Source: CAIOSQ01 sp044359885 (GTDB lineage: Bacteria; Pseudomonadota; Alphaproteobacteria; CACIAM-22H2). Taken from it: a DNA stretch of 10,105 nt. The notes under the pieces were generated by a model, which was not told the origin of the DNA, ran no database searches, and worked only from the letters and a program-made list of their open reading frames with translations. This document shows, piece by piece, positions 1-5,228 of this stretch. The stretch covers positions 1 to 10,105 of the forward strand of contig JBIKLI010000148.1 in the NCBI GenBank assembly GCA_044359885.1, read 5' to 3'. How positions within the stretch are numbered: the first letter of the stretch is position 1; the number at the start of each line of letters is the position of its first letter. The translations under genes were made by a program, and so were the position numbers.

Positions 1-70
1 TGCATCGGCCCCCACCTTTCCGACCACGAGGGCGCGAGGAAAGCGCGGCGGGACGGGGCGGGGCGAGGAT

Positions 71-97
71 GCGAAAGAGGAGGCGGCTGCGGCCGCC
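71..97 (-). terminator. Possible weak terminator downstream of the HTH regulator
   Basis: Read on the minus strand after the regulator's stop, a perfect 6-bp stem with a 4-nt loop (GGCGGC-CGCA-GCCGCC, 82-97) is followed by TCCTCTTTCGC. The pyrimidine tail has only a few Ts, so this is at best a weak intrinsic terminator. GC-rich hairpins also arise by chance at this base composition. Confidence 0.25.
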
Positions 98-134
98 GAA
101 CTAGCCCGGGCGGGTTAAGCCTGGCCGGCCCCGC

Positions 135-587
135 TCAACCCCGCATCGCCTTGGCCATCTCGTAGAGCCGGCGGCGCAGGCGAACGTCGCCGATGCTGTA
201 ATACGCGCGGACCAGTTCCATGGTCTCGCGCCGCAGCAGCCGGCGATCGGGGTCGGTGGCTTCCTGCTCGCCGGCCACGACCGCGGGGGTGGCGCTGGCG
301 GCGGCCGCGCTCTCGCTCATCTCCTCGAAGAACCAGGACACGGGCACGCCCAGCGTCCGGCTGGCCTGATAGAGACGCGAGGCGGAGATCCGGTTCATCC
401 CGCGCTCGTATTTCTGCACCTGCTGGAAGGTGATGTTCAGCGCCGCGGCCAGTTGCTCCTGGCTCATGCCGATCAGCGTCCGGCGCAGCCGGATGCGCAT
501 CCCGACATGGATGTCGACCGGATCGGGCTTGCCGTCCGGCAACTTGCCGCGTCTGCGGGAGACTATACTAGTATTCGCGTCGGTCAT
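135..587 (-). CDS. XRE-family HTH regulator, PraR/PhrR-like
   Basis: 150-aa cytoplasmic DNA-binding protein. A lambda-repressor-type HTH spans about residues 25-88, with the typical GMSQEQLAAAL helix and the recognition segment ITFQQVQKYERG (residues 52-63), followed by NRISASRLYQ and VPVSWFFEE. This block closely resembles the alphaproteobacterial regulators PraR (Azorhizobium) and PhrR (Sinorhizobium); that is a family-level match from memory, not a search. A basic N-terminal arm (RRRGK) precedes the HTH. An alanine-rich linker leads to a charged helical C-terminus (LLRRETMELVRAYY...), probably for dimerisation. The ATG at 587 is preferred because GAAGG lies 6 nt upstream. A much longer open frame continues upstream, but it reads through the intergenic region antisense to the next gene. 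Codons 5-8 are AAT ACT AGT ATA, all unusual for this GC-rich genome, and they form a palindrome. The gene is divergent from the extensin-like lipoprotein. Targets are unknown; autoregulation is plausible. Confidence 0.9.
   Translation of the reverse strand: MTDANTSIVSRRRGKLPDGKPDPVDIHVGMRIRLRRTLIGMSQEQLAAALNITFQQVQKYERGMNRISASRLYQASRTLGVPVSWFFEEMSESAAAASATPAVVAGEQEATDPDRRLLRRETMELVRAYYSIGDVRLRRRLYEMAKAMRG
565..574. promoter_or_regulatory. Palindrome at the regulator's 5' end, possible operator
   Basis: ATACTAGTAT is a perfect 10-bp palindrome inside codons 5-8 of the HTH gene, 13 bases into the coding sequence. It is an AT-rich island in GC-rich DNA and forces four rare codons in a row. A small HTH regulator often binds its own promoter-proximal DNA, so an autoregulatory operator is an inference from position and symmetry. 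Confidence 0.35.
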
Positions 588-606
588 CGCCTGCCTTCCC
601 CGATTC

Positions 607-634
607 AATTTAAGCGTTGCTGCGCCCGGCGCAA
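607..634 (-). promoter_or_regulatory. Candidate sigma-70-type promoter of the HTH regulator
   Basis: On the minus strand, TTGCGC (634-629) and TAAATT (612-607) are separated by 16 bp, with the regulator's start codon 19 bp beyond the -10 box. The matches to TTGACA and TATAAT are partial. TAAATT stands out against the GC-rich background, and a start site near 600 would leave a short leader containing the GAAGG ribosome-binding site. Confidence 0.35.
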
Positions 635-635
635 C
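616..635. repeat. Inverted repeat in the divergent intergenic region
   Basis: GTTGC (616-620) pairs with GCAAC (631-635). Nested inside is a second near-palindrome, TGCGCC-C-GGCGCA (621-633). The element overlaps the candidate -35 box of the HTH regulator, so protein binding here would affect that promoter. Function is inferred from position only. Confidence 0.35.
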
Positions 636-646
636 CCATCCTGGCG

Positions 647-660
647 ATACGGATGCGTAT
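647..660. repeat. Inverted repeat ATACG-N4-CGTAT, possible operator
   Basis: ATACG (647-651) and CGTAT (656-660) form a perfect 5-bp dyad spaced by 4 bp, midway between the two divergent start codons. The half-site begins with the same ATAC as the palindrome at 565-574. It could be a binding site for the adjacent HTH regulator, but that is untested. Confidence 0.3.
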
Positions 661-667
661 TTCGTGA

Positions 668-694
668 CTACCGCGACCGCCCCCAGGGCGGTAG
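668..694. repeat. Two overlapping alternative hairpins upstream of the extensin-like gene
   Basis: ACCGCCC-CCA-GGGCGGT (676-692) is a perfect 7-bp stem with a 3-nt loop. The right arm can instead pair with an outer arm: CTACCGC (668-674) with GCGGTAG (688-694). The two foldings are mutually exclusive. The element lies 40 bp before the extensin-like start codon, so it could act in DNA as an operator or in RNA as a leader hairpin. Confidence 0.35.
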
Positions 695-734
695 ACAGGC
701 CGGACACGCAATCACGGGATCCTGGCCCCGTCGC

Positions 735-1358
735 ATGAGCCGCCTCGCCTCCTTGCTGGCCGCTGCCCTGCTCGGCGCCTGCGCCGCCGGACCGCCGCCC
801 GCCCCGGCGCCACCGGCCGCCACCCCGGCGGGACCCTCCTGCGCCGCCGCCCTCGCCCGCGCCGGGGCGGTCTTCGAGGCGCTGCCCGACCGGACCGGTC
901 CGGGCGATTGCTCCCTGCGCGACGCCGTGCGAATGACCCGCAGCCATGTGGCGCTCGACCAGCCGCTGCAGGTCACCTGCGCCACCGCCGAGCATCTGCT
1001 GCGCTTCGAGCGCGACGTCGTCCAGCCGGCGGCGCTGCGCATGCTGGGCACGCCGCTGGTGCGGATCCGGCATTTCGGCGGCTATGCCTGCCGCCTGCGC
1101 AACGGCGATCCCCGCGGCATCCGCTCCGAACACGCGGTCGGGCAGGCGATCGACATCGCCGGCTTCGACCTCGCCGACGGCACCCAGATCACCGTGGCAC
1201 GTCATTGGGGCGATCCTGGCCCGCGCGGCATCTTCCTGCGCCTGGTGGCGCGCGAAGCGTGCTCGGTGTTCCATCTGGTGCTGACGCCGCGCAGCGACGC
1301 GCTGCACCGCAGCCATCTTCACCTGGACATCGGGCGCTGGCGACGATGCGATGCCTGA
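735..1358 (+). CDS. Extensin-like_C family lipoprotein with a LAS-peptidase-like motif
   Basis: 207-aa predicted lipoprotein. The signal peptide ends in the lipobox LGAC (Cys16), followed by a Pro/Ala-rich linker to about residue 33. The remainder matches the extensin-like C-terminal family common in alphaproteobacteria: CSLRDAVRM (59-67), LVRIRHFGGYACR (108-120), SEHAVGQAIDIAGFDL (131-146) and a closing HRSHLHLDI (191-199). SEHAVGQAID exactly fits the S-x-H-x2-G-x-A-x-D zinc motif of LAS metallopeptidases (M15/DD-peptidase group), and HLH (194-196) supplies the second half. Cysteines at 59, 82, 119, 176 and 205 suggest periplasmic disulfides. A peptidoglycan-linked role is inferred; no substrate is known to me. 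The start at 735 is chosen because it places the signal peptide at the N-terminus, although no good ribosome-binding site is visible. The gene is divergent from the HTH regulator and converges on gshB with only 18 bp between stops. Confidence 0.88.
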   Translation: MSRLASLLAAALLGACAAGPPPAPAPPAATPAGPSCAAALARAGAVFEALPDRTGPGDCSLRDAVRMTRSHVALDQPLQVTCATAEHLLRFERDVVQPAALRMLGTPLVRIRHFGGYACRLRNGDPRGIRSEHAVGQAIDIAGFDLADGTQITVARHWGDPGPRGIFLRLVAREACSVFHLVLTPRSDALHRSHLHLDIGRWRRCDA

Positions 1359-1376
1359 AGCGGCACCACAAGCCGG

Positions 1377-2333
1377 TCAGCCGCGCCCGTTGACCGCGAT
1401 CCGCCGCTCGATCGCGTCCCAGATCCGGCCCGCCAGATCGACGCCGTCGTAGCGCCCGATCTCCTGGATGCCGGTCGGCGAGGTGACGTTGATTTCGGTC
1501 AGGTAGTCGCCGATGACGTCGATGCCGACGAAGATCAGGCCGCGCGCCCGAAGTTCGGGACCCAGACGTTCGCAGATCTCGTGTTCCCGGCGCGTCAGCG
1601 TCGTCCTGGCGGCGGTGCCGCCGACATGAAGGTTGGCGCGCGCCTCGCCCGCCGCCGGCACGCGCAGCAGGCCGCCGCCGATCTCGCCGTCGATCAGGAT
1701 GATGCGCTTGTCGCCCGCCCGCACCTCGGGCAGGTAGCGCTGGACGATCACCGGCTCGCGCGACCGCTGGGTGAACATCTCCAGCAGCGCGTTGAGGTTC
1801 TCGTCCTCGGGCCCGACATGGAACACGCCCGCGCCGCCGTTGCCGAACAGCGGCTTGACGATGATGTCGCGATGTTCGCGCCGGAACGCAGCGATCTCCG
1901 ATGGATCGGAGGCGATCAGCGTCGGCGGCATGAGATCGGGGAAATGCGTGACGAAGAGCTTCTCCGGCGCGTTGCGCACCTGGGCCGGATCGTTGACCAC
2001 CAGCGTGCGCGGATGCACGTGCTCCAGCAGATGCGTGGCGGTGATGTACGCCATGTCGAAGGGCGGATCCTGGCGCATCAGCACGACATCCATCGTCGCG
2101 AGATCGATGGTCTGCGCCGGCCCGAGCGACGCATGGTCGCCGCGTACGCGGCGCACCGACAGCGGCCGCGCCCGCGCCGTCAGGCGGCCGTCGCGGAAGG
2201 AGAGATGTGCGACCAGATAATGCCACAGCCGGTGGCCGCGCCTCTGCGCCGCCTCCGCGAGCGCGAATGTCGAATCGGCGTCGATGTTGACGCTTTCGAT
2301 CGGATCCATCTGGATGGCGACGGCGAGGCTCAT
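1377..2333 (-). CDS. gshB: Glutathione synthetase
   Basis: 318 aa (about 316 in E. coli). It joins gamma-glutamylcysteine and glycine with ATP to make glutathione in the cytosol, the second step of the pathway. Family landmarks appear in order: MDPIESVNIDADSTFAL (9-25), LMRQDPPFDMAYI (85-97), VVNDPAQVRNAPEKLFV (112-128), the ATP-grasp glycine-rich loop VKPLFGNGGAGVF (159-171), QRYLPEVRAGDKRIILIDGE (198-217) and the C-terminal GIDVIGDYLTEINVTSP (270-286), which carries metal and substrate ligands. The first methionine of the conserved N-terminus (at 2333) is chosen; an upstream in-frame extension is Pro/Arg-rich and lies in the intergenic region. The 40-bp spacer to the upstream gene is a C-rich, purine-poor leader without a clear Shine-Dalgarno site. 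It is the last gene of the rsmI-led series. Confidence 0.97.
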   Translation of the reverse strand: MSLAVAIQMDPIESVNIDADSTFALAEAAQRRGHRLWHYLVAHLSFRDGRLTARARPLSVRRVRGDHASLGPAQTIDLATMDVVLMRQDPPFDMAYITATHLLEHVHPRTLVVNDPAQVRNAPEKLFVTHFPDLMPPTLIASDPSEIAAFRREHRDIIVKPLFGNGGAGVFHVGPEDENLNALLEMFTQRSREPVIVQRYLPEVRAGDKRIILIDGEIGGGLLRVPAAGEARANLHVGGTAARTTLTRREHEICERLGPELRARGLIFVGIDVIGDYLTEINVTSPTGIQEIGRYDGVDLAGRIWDAIERRIAVNGRG

Positions 2334-2373
2334 GACGGACGACGACCTGGGCGGAGGAGGGGGGCGGCGGCGC

Positions 2374-3189
2374 TCAGTTGAGGCGCGAAGCGAGCCGCGC
2401 GCGCATCGCCGCGATACGTTGCCGCGCCGGCGCGCTGCCGGCAAGCGCCATGGCGGCGTCGAGGCATTCGAGCGCGCCGCGCAGGCTGCCCTCGGCCTCG
2501 TGCAGAGCCGCAGCGTCCTCCCACAGCGCGGGGACCGACGGCGCCACCGCCAGCATGCGGCGCATCACGCCGAGGGCGCGGCCGGGCTCGCCGCCCTGCT
2601 GCAGACGGATGCGGATGTTGTTCTGCAGGCGAAGCAGCACGGCGCGATCGTCCAGTTCGCCGATCCCCGCGGCGCGCAGGCCGGCCGCGCGGCGCCGTGC
2701 GGACAGTTCGGCACCGTCGAGCGCCCGGCCGCCGTCGAAGGCGTCGATCGTCCAGGCCCCGTCCTCGGCCTCCAGCCGCAGCAGGAAATGCGCGGGCATG
2801 TTGAGGCCGACGCAGCGCCAGCCCCGCGCGCGCGCCGCGTGCATCCACAGGATCGACAGCGCCACCGGCAGCCCGCGGCGGCGATCGATCACGCGCGCCA
2901 GATCGGCATTCGCGAGGTCGTCATAGGTCTCGCTGTCGCCACGATAGCCATGCTCGCCCGCCAGCAACCCGGCGAGCAGATCCGGCGGCGCGGCGCCGTC
3001 GAGCGCGCGCGCGCCCCGCGCCAGCGCATCGAGATGCGCGCGGTAGGGCGCAAGATCCAGGCCGCTGCGGTCGAGCGCCGCGCAGGCCAGCGCCGCCTCG
3101 GCGATGTCGATCACCGGACCCGGCACGCCGGCCAGCATCCGCAGCCGCGCGAGCGGATCGCCGGGCATGTCCGGGACGCCGACCGTCAT
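2374..3189 (-). CDS. SirB1-type transglutaminase-like protein with C-terminal TPR-like region
   Basis: 271 aa, matching the SirB1/Transglut_core2 family: YDDLANADLARVIDRRRGLPVALSILW (89-115), the GLNMPAHFLLRL histidine segment (128-139, His134) and TIDAFDGG (147-154, Asp149). The position where a transglutaminase would carry its nucleophilic Cys lies in RRRGLPVALS (103-112), which has none, as is usual for this family, so enzymatic activity is doubtful. The C-terminus (about 184-255: RLQNNIRIRLQQGG, PGRALGVMRRML, AAALHEAEGSLRGAL) forms TPR-like helical hairpins suited to protein binding. No signal peptide is seen, so it is probably cytoplasmic. The ATG at 3189 is 14 bp after the BON gene's stop with a weak GGCGGG upstream; an ATG seven codons in is an alternative. 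Cellular role unknown. Its place between a BON lipoprotein and gshB suggests co-transcription. Confidence 0.85.
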   Translation of the reverse strand: MTVGVPDMPGDPLARLRMLAGVPGPVIDIAEAALACAALDRSGLDLAPYRAHLDALARGARALDGAAPPDLLAGLLAGEHGYRGDSETYDDLANADLARVIDRRRGLPVALSILWMHAARARGWRCVGLNMPAHFLLRLEAEDGAWTIDAFDGGRALDGAELSARRRAAGLRAAGIGELDDRAVLLRLQNNIRIRLQQGGEPGRALGVMRRMLAVAPSVPALWEDAAALHEAEGSLRGALECLDAAMALAGSAPARQRIAAMRARLASRLN

Positions 3190-3203
3190 GGCCCGCCGGC
3201 GCG

Positions 3204-3845
3204 TCAGCCCGGCGCCGGGCGGAAGCGACGCGGATCGTCCCTGAGCAGGACGTGGTTCACGACCCGCTTCACCCCGCCGATGTTGCGCGCCAGCTGGAGC
3301 ACGCGGCCAAGCTCCGTCTCGTCCTGCGCCACGCCGAGCAGATAGATCGTCCCGTTGTAGGACTCGACGCTGTAATTGAGCGAGCTGACCCCGCGTTCGA
3401 GCAGCATCCGGGCCTCGAGCTCGCGCACGATCCGGCTGTCGGTCCAGTAGGTGCGCAGGCCGCCGGTGTTGCCGACCTCGACCTCGTTGATGACTTCGCG
3501 CACGCCGGAGGCCTTCCAGGCGAGCTGGATCGCGTCGGCGCGCATGTCTGCCGTCGCGAGCTCGCCCGAGACCAGGACGCGTCCCTCCTGGACCTGCAGG
3601 TTCAGGTCGCGCATCAGCGCCTGGCCATTGCGATCCTTGAACCACATGTCGTTGATCTGGGCGCGGATGGACAGATCCTCCGCCGCGCCCTTGACCCCCC
3701 GGTCCTGCATCGCGGTGGCGGCACCGACCGCCGCGGTCCCGCCGATCACGGCAGTCTCGACGCAGCCGGCCAGCACCAGCGCGGCGAGCGCAGCAGGGAC
3801 GCGGAGCAGGGCGCGCGCGGCGCGCGGGGCAGGAACGAAGCGCAT
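3204..3845 (-). CDS. Dual-BON-domain lipoprotein, DolP (YraP)/OsmY-like
   Basis: 213 aa. A basic N-terminus and hydrophobic stretch end in the lipobox LAGC (Cys28), predicting a lipoprotein probably anchored in the outer membrane. A short Gly/Ala-rich glycine-zipper-like segment follows (AVIGGTAAVGAATAM, 32-46). Two BON domains follow: about 57-126 (DLSIRAQIN ... VLVSGELATADMRADAI ... GVREVINEVEV) and about 134-202 (TDSRIVRELEARML ... NGTIYLLGVAQDETELGRVL ... GVKRVVNHVLL). Two BON domains in a lipoprotein of this size match E. coli DolP (formerly YraP), which supports outer-membrane integrity. Like dolP, the gene sits near rsmI, yraN and an lpoA-type gene. The ATG at 3845 is well supported by GAGGAAGG 7 nt upstream. 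Orthology to DolP is inferred from architecture and context, so I give no symbol. Confidence 0.9.
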   Translation of the reverse strand: MRFVPAPRAARALLRVPAALAALVLAGCVETAVIGGTAAVGAATAMQDRGVKGAAEDLSIRAQINDMWFKDRNGQALMRDLNLQVQEGRVLVSGELATADMRADAIQLAWKASGVREVINEVEVGNTGGLRTYWTDSRIVRELEARMLLERGVSSLNYSVESYNGTIYLLGVAQDETELGRVLQLARNIGGVKRVVNHVLLRDDPRRFRPAPG

Positions 3846-3909
3846 GGCCTGGCCTTCCTCGGGTCGGAAATCGCGCCGCATCGGATGCCGGCGCGGCATG
3901 GCGTCATCA

Positions 3910-3927
3910 TGGCGCGCGCGCGCGCCA
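3910..3927. repeat. 18-bp perfect palindrome of alternating GC between yraN and the BON gene
   Basis: TGGCGCGCGCGCGCGCCA is self-complementary over all 18 bases. It lies in the 91-bp gap between the yraN stop and the BON start. It could form a hairpin in the mRNA, a cruciform or Z-form DNA. No T-run follows on the minus strand, so it is not a classical terminator. Confidence 0.4.
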
Positions 3928-3936
3928 CCGCAAGCC

Positions 3937-4299
3937 CTACGCATCGTCGCGCCAGGCGTCGGGAACATGCCGCGGCAGCAGCCCGCCGACGAGGACCGCG
4001 TCGAAGCGCGCGGCATGGTCGGCGAAAGCCGGGCGGGCCGCCATGAAGGCGCGCGCCGCGCGGGCGATTCTGGCGCGCTGGCGCCGGCGCAGCGATTCGG
4101 CGGCGGCAGCGACATCGGCCCGCGCCTTCACCTCGACGAAGATCAGCAGCCGGCCACGCCGGGCGACGATGTCGATCTCCCCCGCCGGCAACCGCAGGCG
4201 GCGGGCCAGGATCGAGAAACCCTTGAGCCGCAGCATCCACGCTGCCAGCGACTCGGCGCGACGGCCGCGCGCGGCAGCCGCATGTGCCGCCCGGTTCAC
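3937..4299 (-). CDS. yraN: YraN (UPF0102) family nuclease-like protein
   Basis: 120 aa, the normal size for this small, widespread family with a restriction-endonuclease-like fold. The conserved core is RRAESLAAWMLRLKGFSILARR (13-34), PAGEIDIVARRG (38-49) and LLIFVEVKAR (51-60). Glu15, Glu41/Asp43 and Glu56-x-Lys58 fit the E...(GEID)...E-x-K pattern of PD-(D/E)xK nucleases. The biological substrate of the family is not established to my knowledge. The likely start is GTG at 4299, which overlaps the rsmI stop as GTGA and so implies translational coupling. The rsmI-yraN pairing is widely conserved and supports the call. The N-terminus is alanine-rich, and the usual glycine ahead of the first conserved Glu is replaced by Arg. 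Confidence 0.93.
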   Translation of the reverse strand: MNRAAHAAAARGRRAESLAAWMLRLKGFSILARRLRLPAGEIDIVARRGRLLIFVEVKARADVAAAAESLRRRQRARIARAARAFMAARPAFADHAARFDAVLVGGLLPRHVPDAWRDDA

Positions 4300-5228
4300 G
4301 CCGGCCGGTCGCGGCCAAGCGCCAGGGCCCGGGCATAGACCGCGCGGCGGTTGGCGCCGGTGGCGCCGGCGACGGCGGCGACGGCGTCGCGCAGGCTCAT
4401 TGTCGCCAGCGCCGACCGCAGCTGCGCATCCAGCGACTCGGCCGCCTCGGCCATCTCGGCCGGCGCGGCCTCGACGGGCGGCGCGACCACGACCACGATC
4501 TCGCCGCGCAAGGCGGCGCCGGCCGCGAGCGCCGCGGCGAGTTCGCCCAGCGTCCCCGCCCGCACCTCCTCGAACATCTTGGTCAGCTCGCGCGCCACCA
4601 CCGCCTCGCGCCCGTGGCCGAGCACCGCCGCCATGTCGGCCAGCGCCGCGGCCAGGCGCTGGGGTGATTCGAGCAGGATCAGCGTCGCCGGCACCGTCGC
4701 CAGCGACGCCAGCGACGCCCGCCGCGCGGGCGTGCGCGCGGGCAGGAAGCCCGCGAAGAGGAACCGGTCGCTCGGCAGGCCCGACAGCGCCAGCGCCGCC
4801 AGCGGCGCCGAGGCCCCGGGCACGACGCCGACCCTCAGCCCCCGCTGCCGCGCCGCGCGCACCAGCTTGAACCCGGGATCGGCGATCACCGGCATGCCGG
4901 CGTCGCTGATCAGCGCCACCACCTCGCCGCCGGCGATCGCGCTCAGCAGCCGCTCGCGTGCCGCCTCGCCGGCATGGTCGTCGTAGCGCTCCAGCCGGGG
5001 CGCCGGGATCGCCAGGGCGGAGAGCAGCCGGCGGGCGACGCGGGTGTCCTCGGCGGCGATCCGGTCGGCGGCGCGCAGCGTCGCGCAGCCCCGCGCCGTC
5101 ATGTCGCCGAGATTTCCGATCGGGGTCGCGACAAGATACAACCCGGGGGGCAATTTACTCGGCGCCGGGGCGCCGATAGTCTCGCTCCCCTTCGTTTCCC
5201 CTCCGGCCGGCGGTTTCGTGAGTGCCAT
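4296..5228 (-). CDS. rsmI: 16S rRNA (cytidine1402-2'-O)-methyltransferase RsmI
   Basis: 310 aa (286 in E. coli). It uses S-adenosylmethionine to 2'-O-methylate C1402 of 16S rRNA at the ribosomal P site. Tetrapyrrole-methylase fold motifs appear in order: GLYLVATPIGNLGDMT (29-44), AAEDTRVARRLL (58-69), ALISDAGMPVIADPGFKLV (105-123), VVPGASAPLAALALSGLPSDRF (135-156), LLESPQR (185-191), RELTKMFEEVRAGTLGEL (213-230) and RGEIVVVV (241-248). A C-terminal helical region follows (MSLRDAVAAVAGATGANRR, 277-295). Odd points: the usual SDAGTP reads SDAGMP, and ESPHR reads ESPQR. The start is uncertain. The ATG at 5228 gives about 28 residues before the conserved core, encoded by many non-preferred codons, with no good ribosome-binding site. 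That ATG overlaps the opposite-strand ATG of the LpoA-like gene. TTG codons nearer the core are alternatives. Confidence 0.95.
   Translation of the reverse strand: MALTKPPAGGETKGSETIGAPAPSKLPPGLYLVATPIGNLGDMTARGCATLRAADRIAAEDTRVARRLLSALAIPAPRLERYDDHAGEAARERLLSAIAGGEVVALISDAGMPVIADPGFKLVRAARQRGLRVGVVPGASAPLAALALSGLPSDRFLFAGFLPARTPARRASLASLATVPATLILLESPQRLAAALADMAAVLGHGREAVVARELTKMFEEVRAGTLGELAAALAAGAALRGEIVVVVAPPVEAAPAEMAEAAESLDAQLRSALATMSLRDAVAAVAGATGANRRAVYARALALGRDRPA
5159..5176. repeat. Near-perfect palindrome in the rsmI 5' end
   Basis: TCGGCGCC-GG-GGCGCCGA gives 8-bp arms around a 2-bp centre. It falls within the non-conserved N-terminal codons of rsmI and about 50 bp upstream of the LpoA-like start on the other strand. 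It is therefore placed where an operator for the divergent pair could sit. Chance is possible at this GC content. Confidence 0.3.

Noticed and set aside
2..118. Open plus-strand frame from the window edge to a TAA at 116-118, rich in Arg, Gly, Glu and Ala, which could be the tail of a gene converging on the HTH regulator
   Set aside because: Only 38 codons are visible with no recognisable motif, and other frames here are also open because of high GC. A minus-strand reading of the same stretch (containing LVVGKVGADA) is equally open. No call can be supported.
588..1322. Long minus-strand extension of the HTH regulator (about 245 extra residues)
   Set aside because: It is antisense to the extensin-like gene, low-complexity and Arg/Gly-rich, and the regulator has a good ribosome-binding site at its internal ATG. 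It is a GC-driven open frame.
1189..2226. Large minus-strand frame overlapping gshB and the extensin-like gene
   Set aside because: It is the out-of-frame shadow of gshB, with Arg/Ala-rich sequence and no family features.
2334..2373. G-rich plus strand in the SirB1-gshB spacer as a possible G-quadruplex
   Set aside because: The G-runs are mostly of two bases and the mRNA carries the C-rich strand. The evidence is too weak to list.
2284..3345. 353-codon plus-strand frame opposite the SirB1-like gene
   Set aside because: It is antisense to a gene with clear family motifs and its translation is low-complexity. It is a GC artefact.
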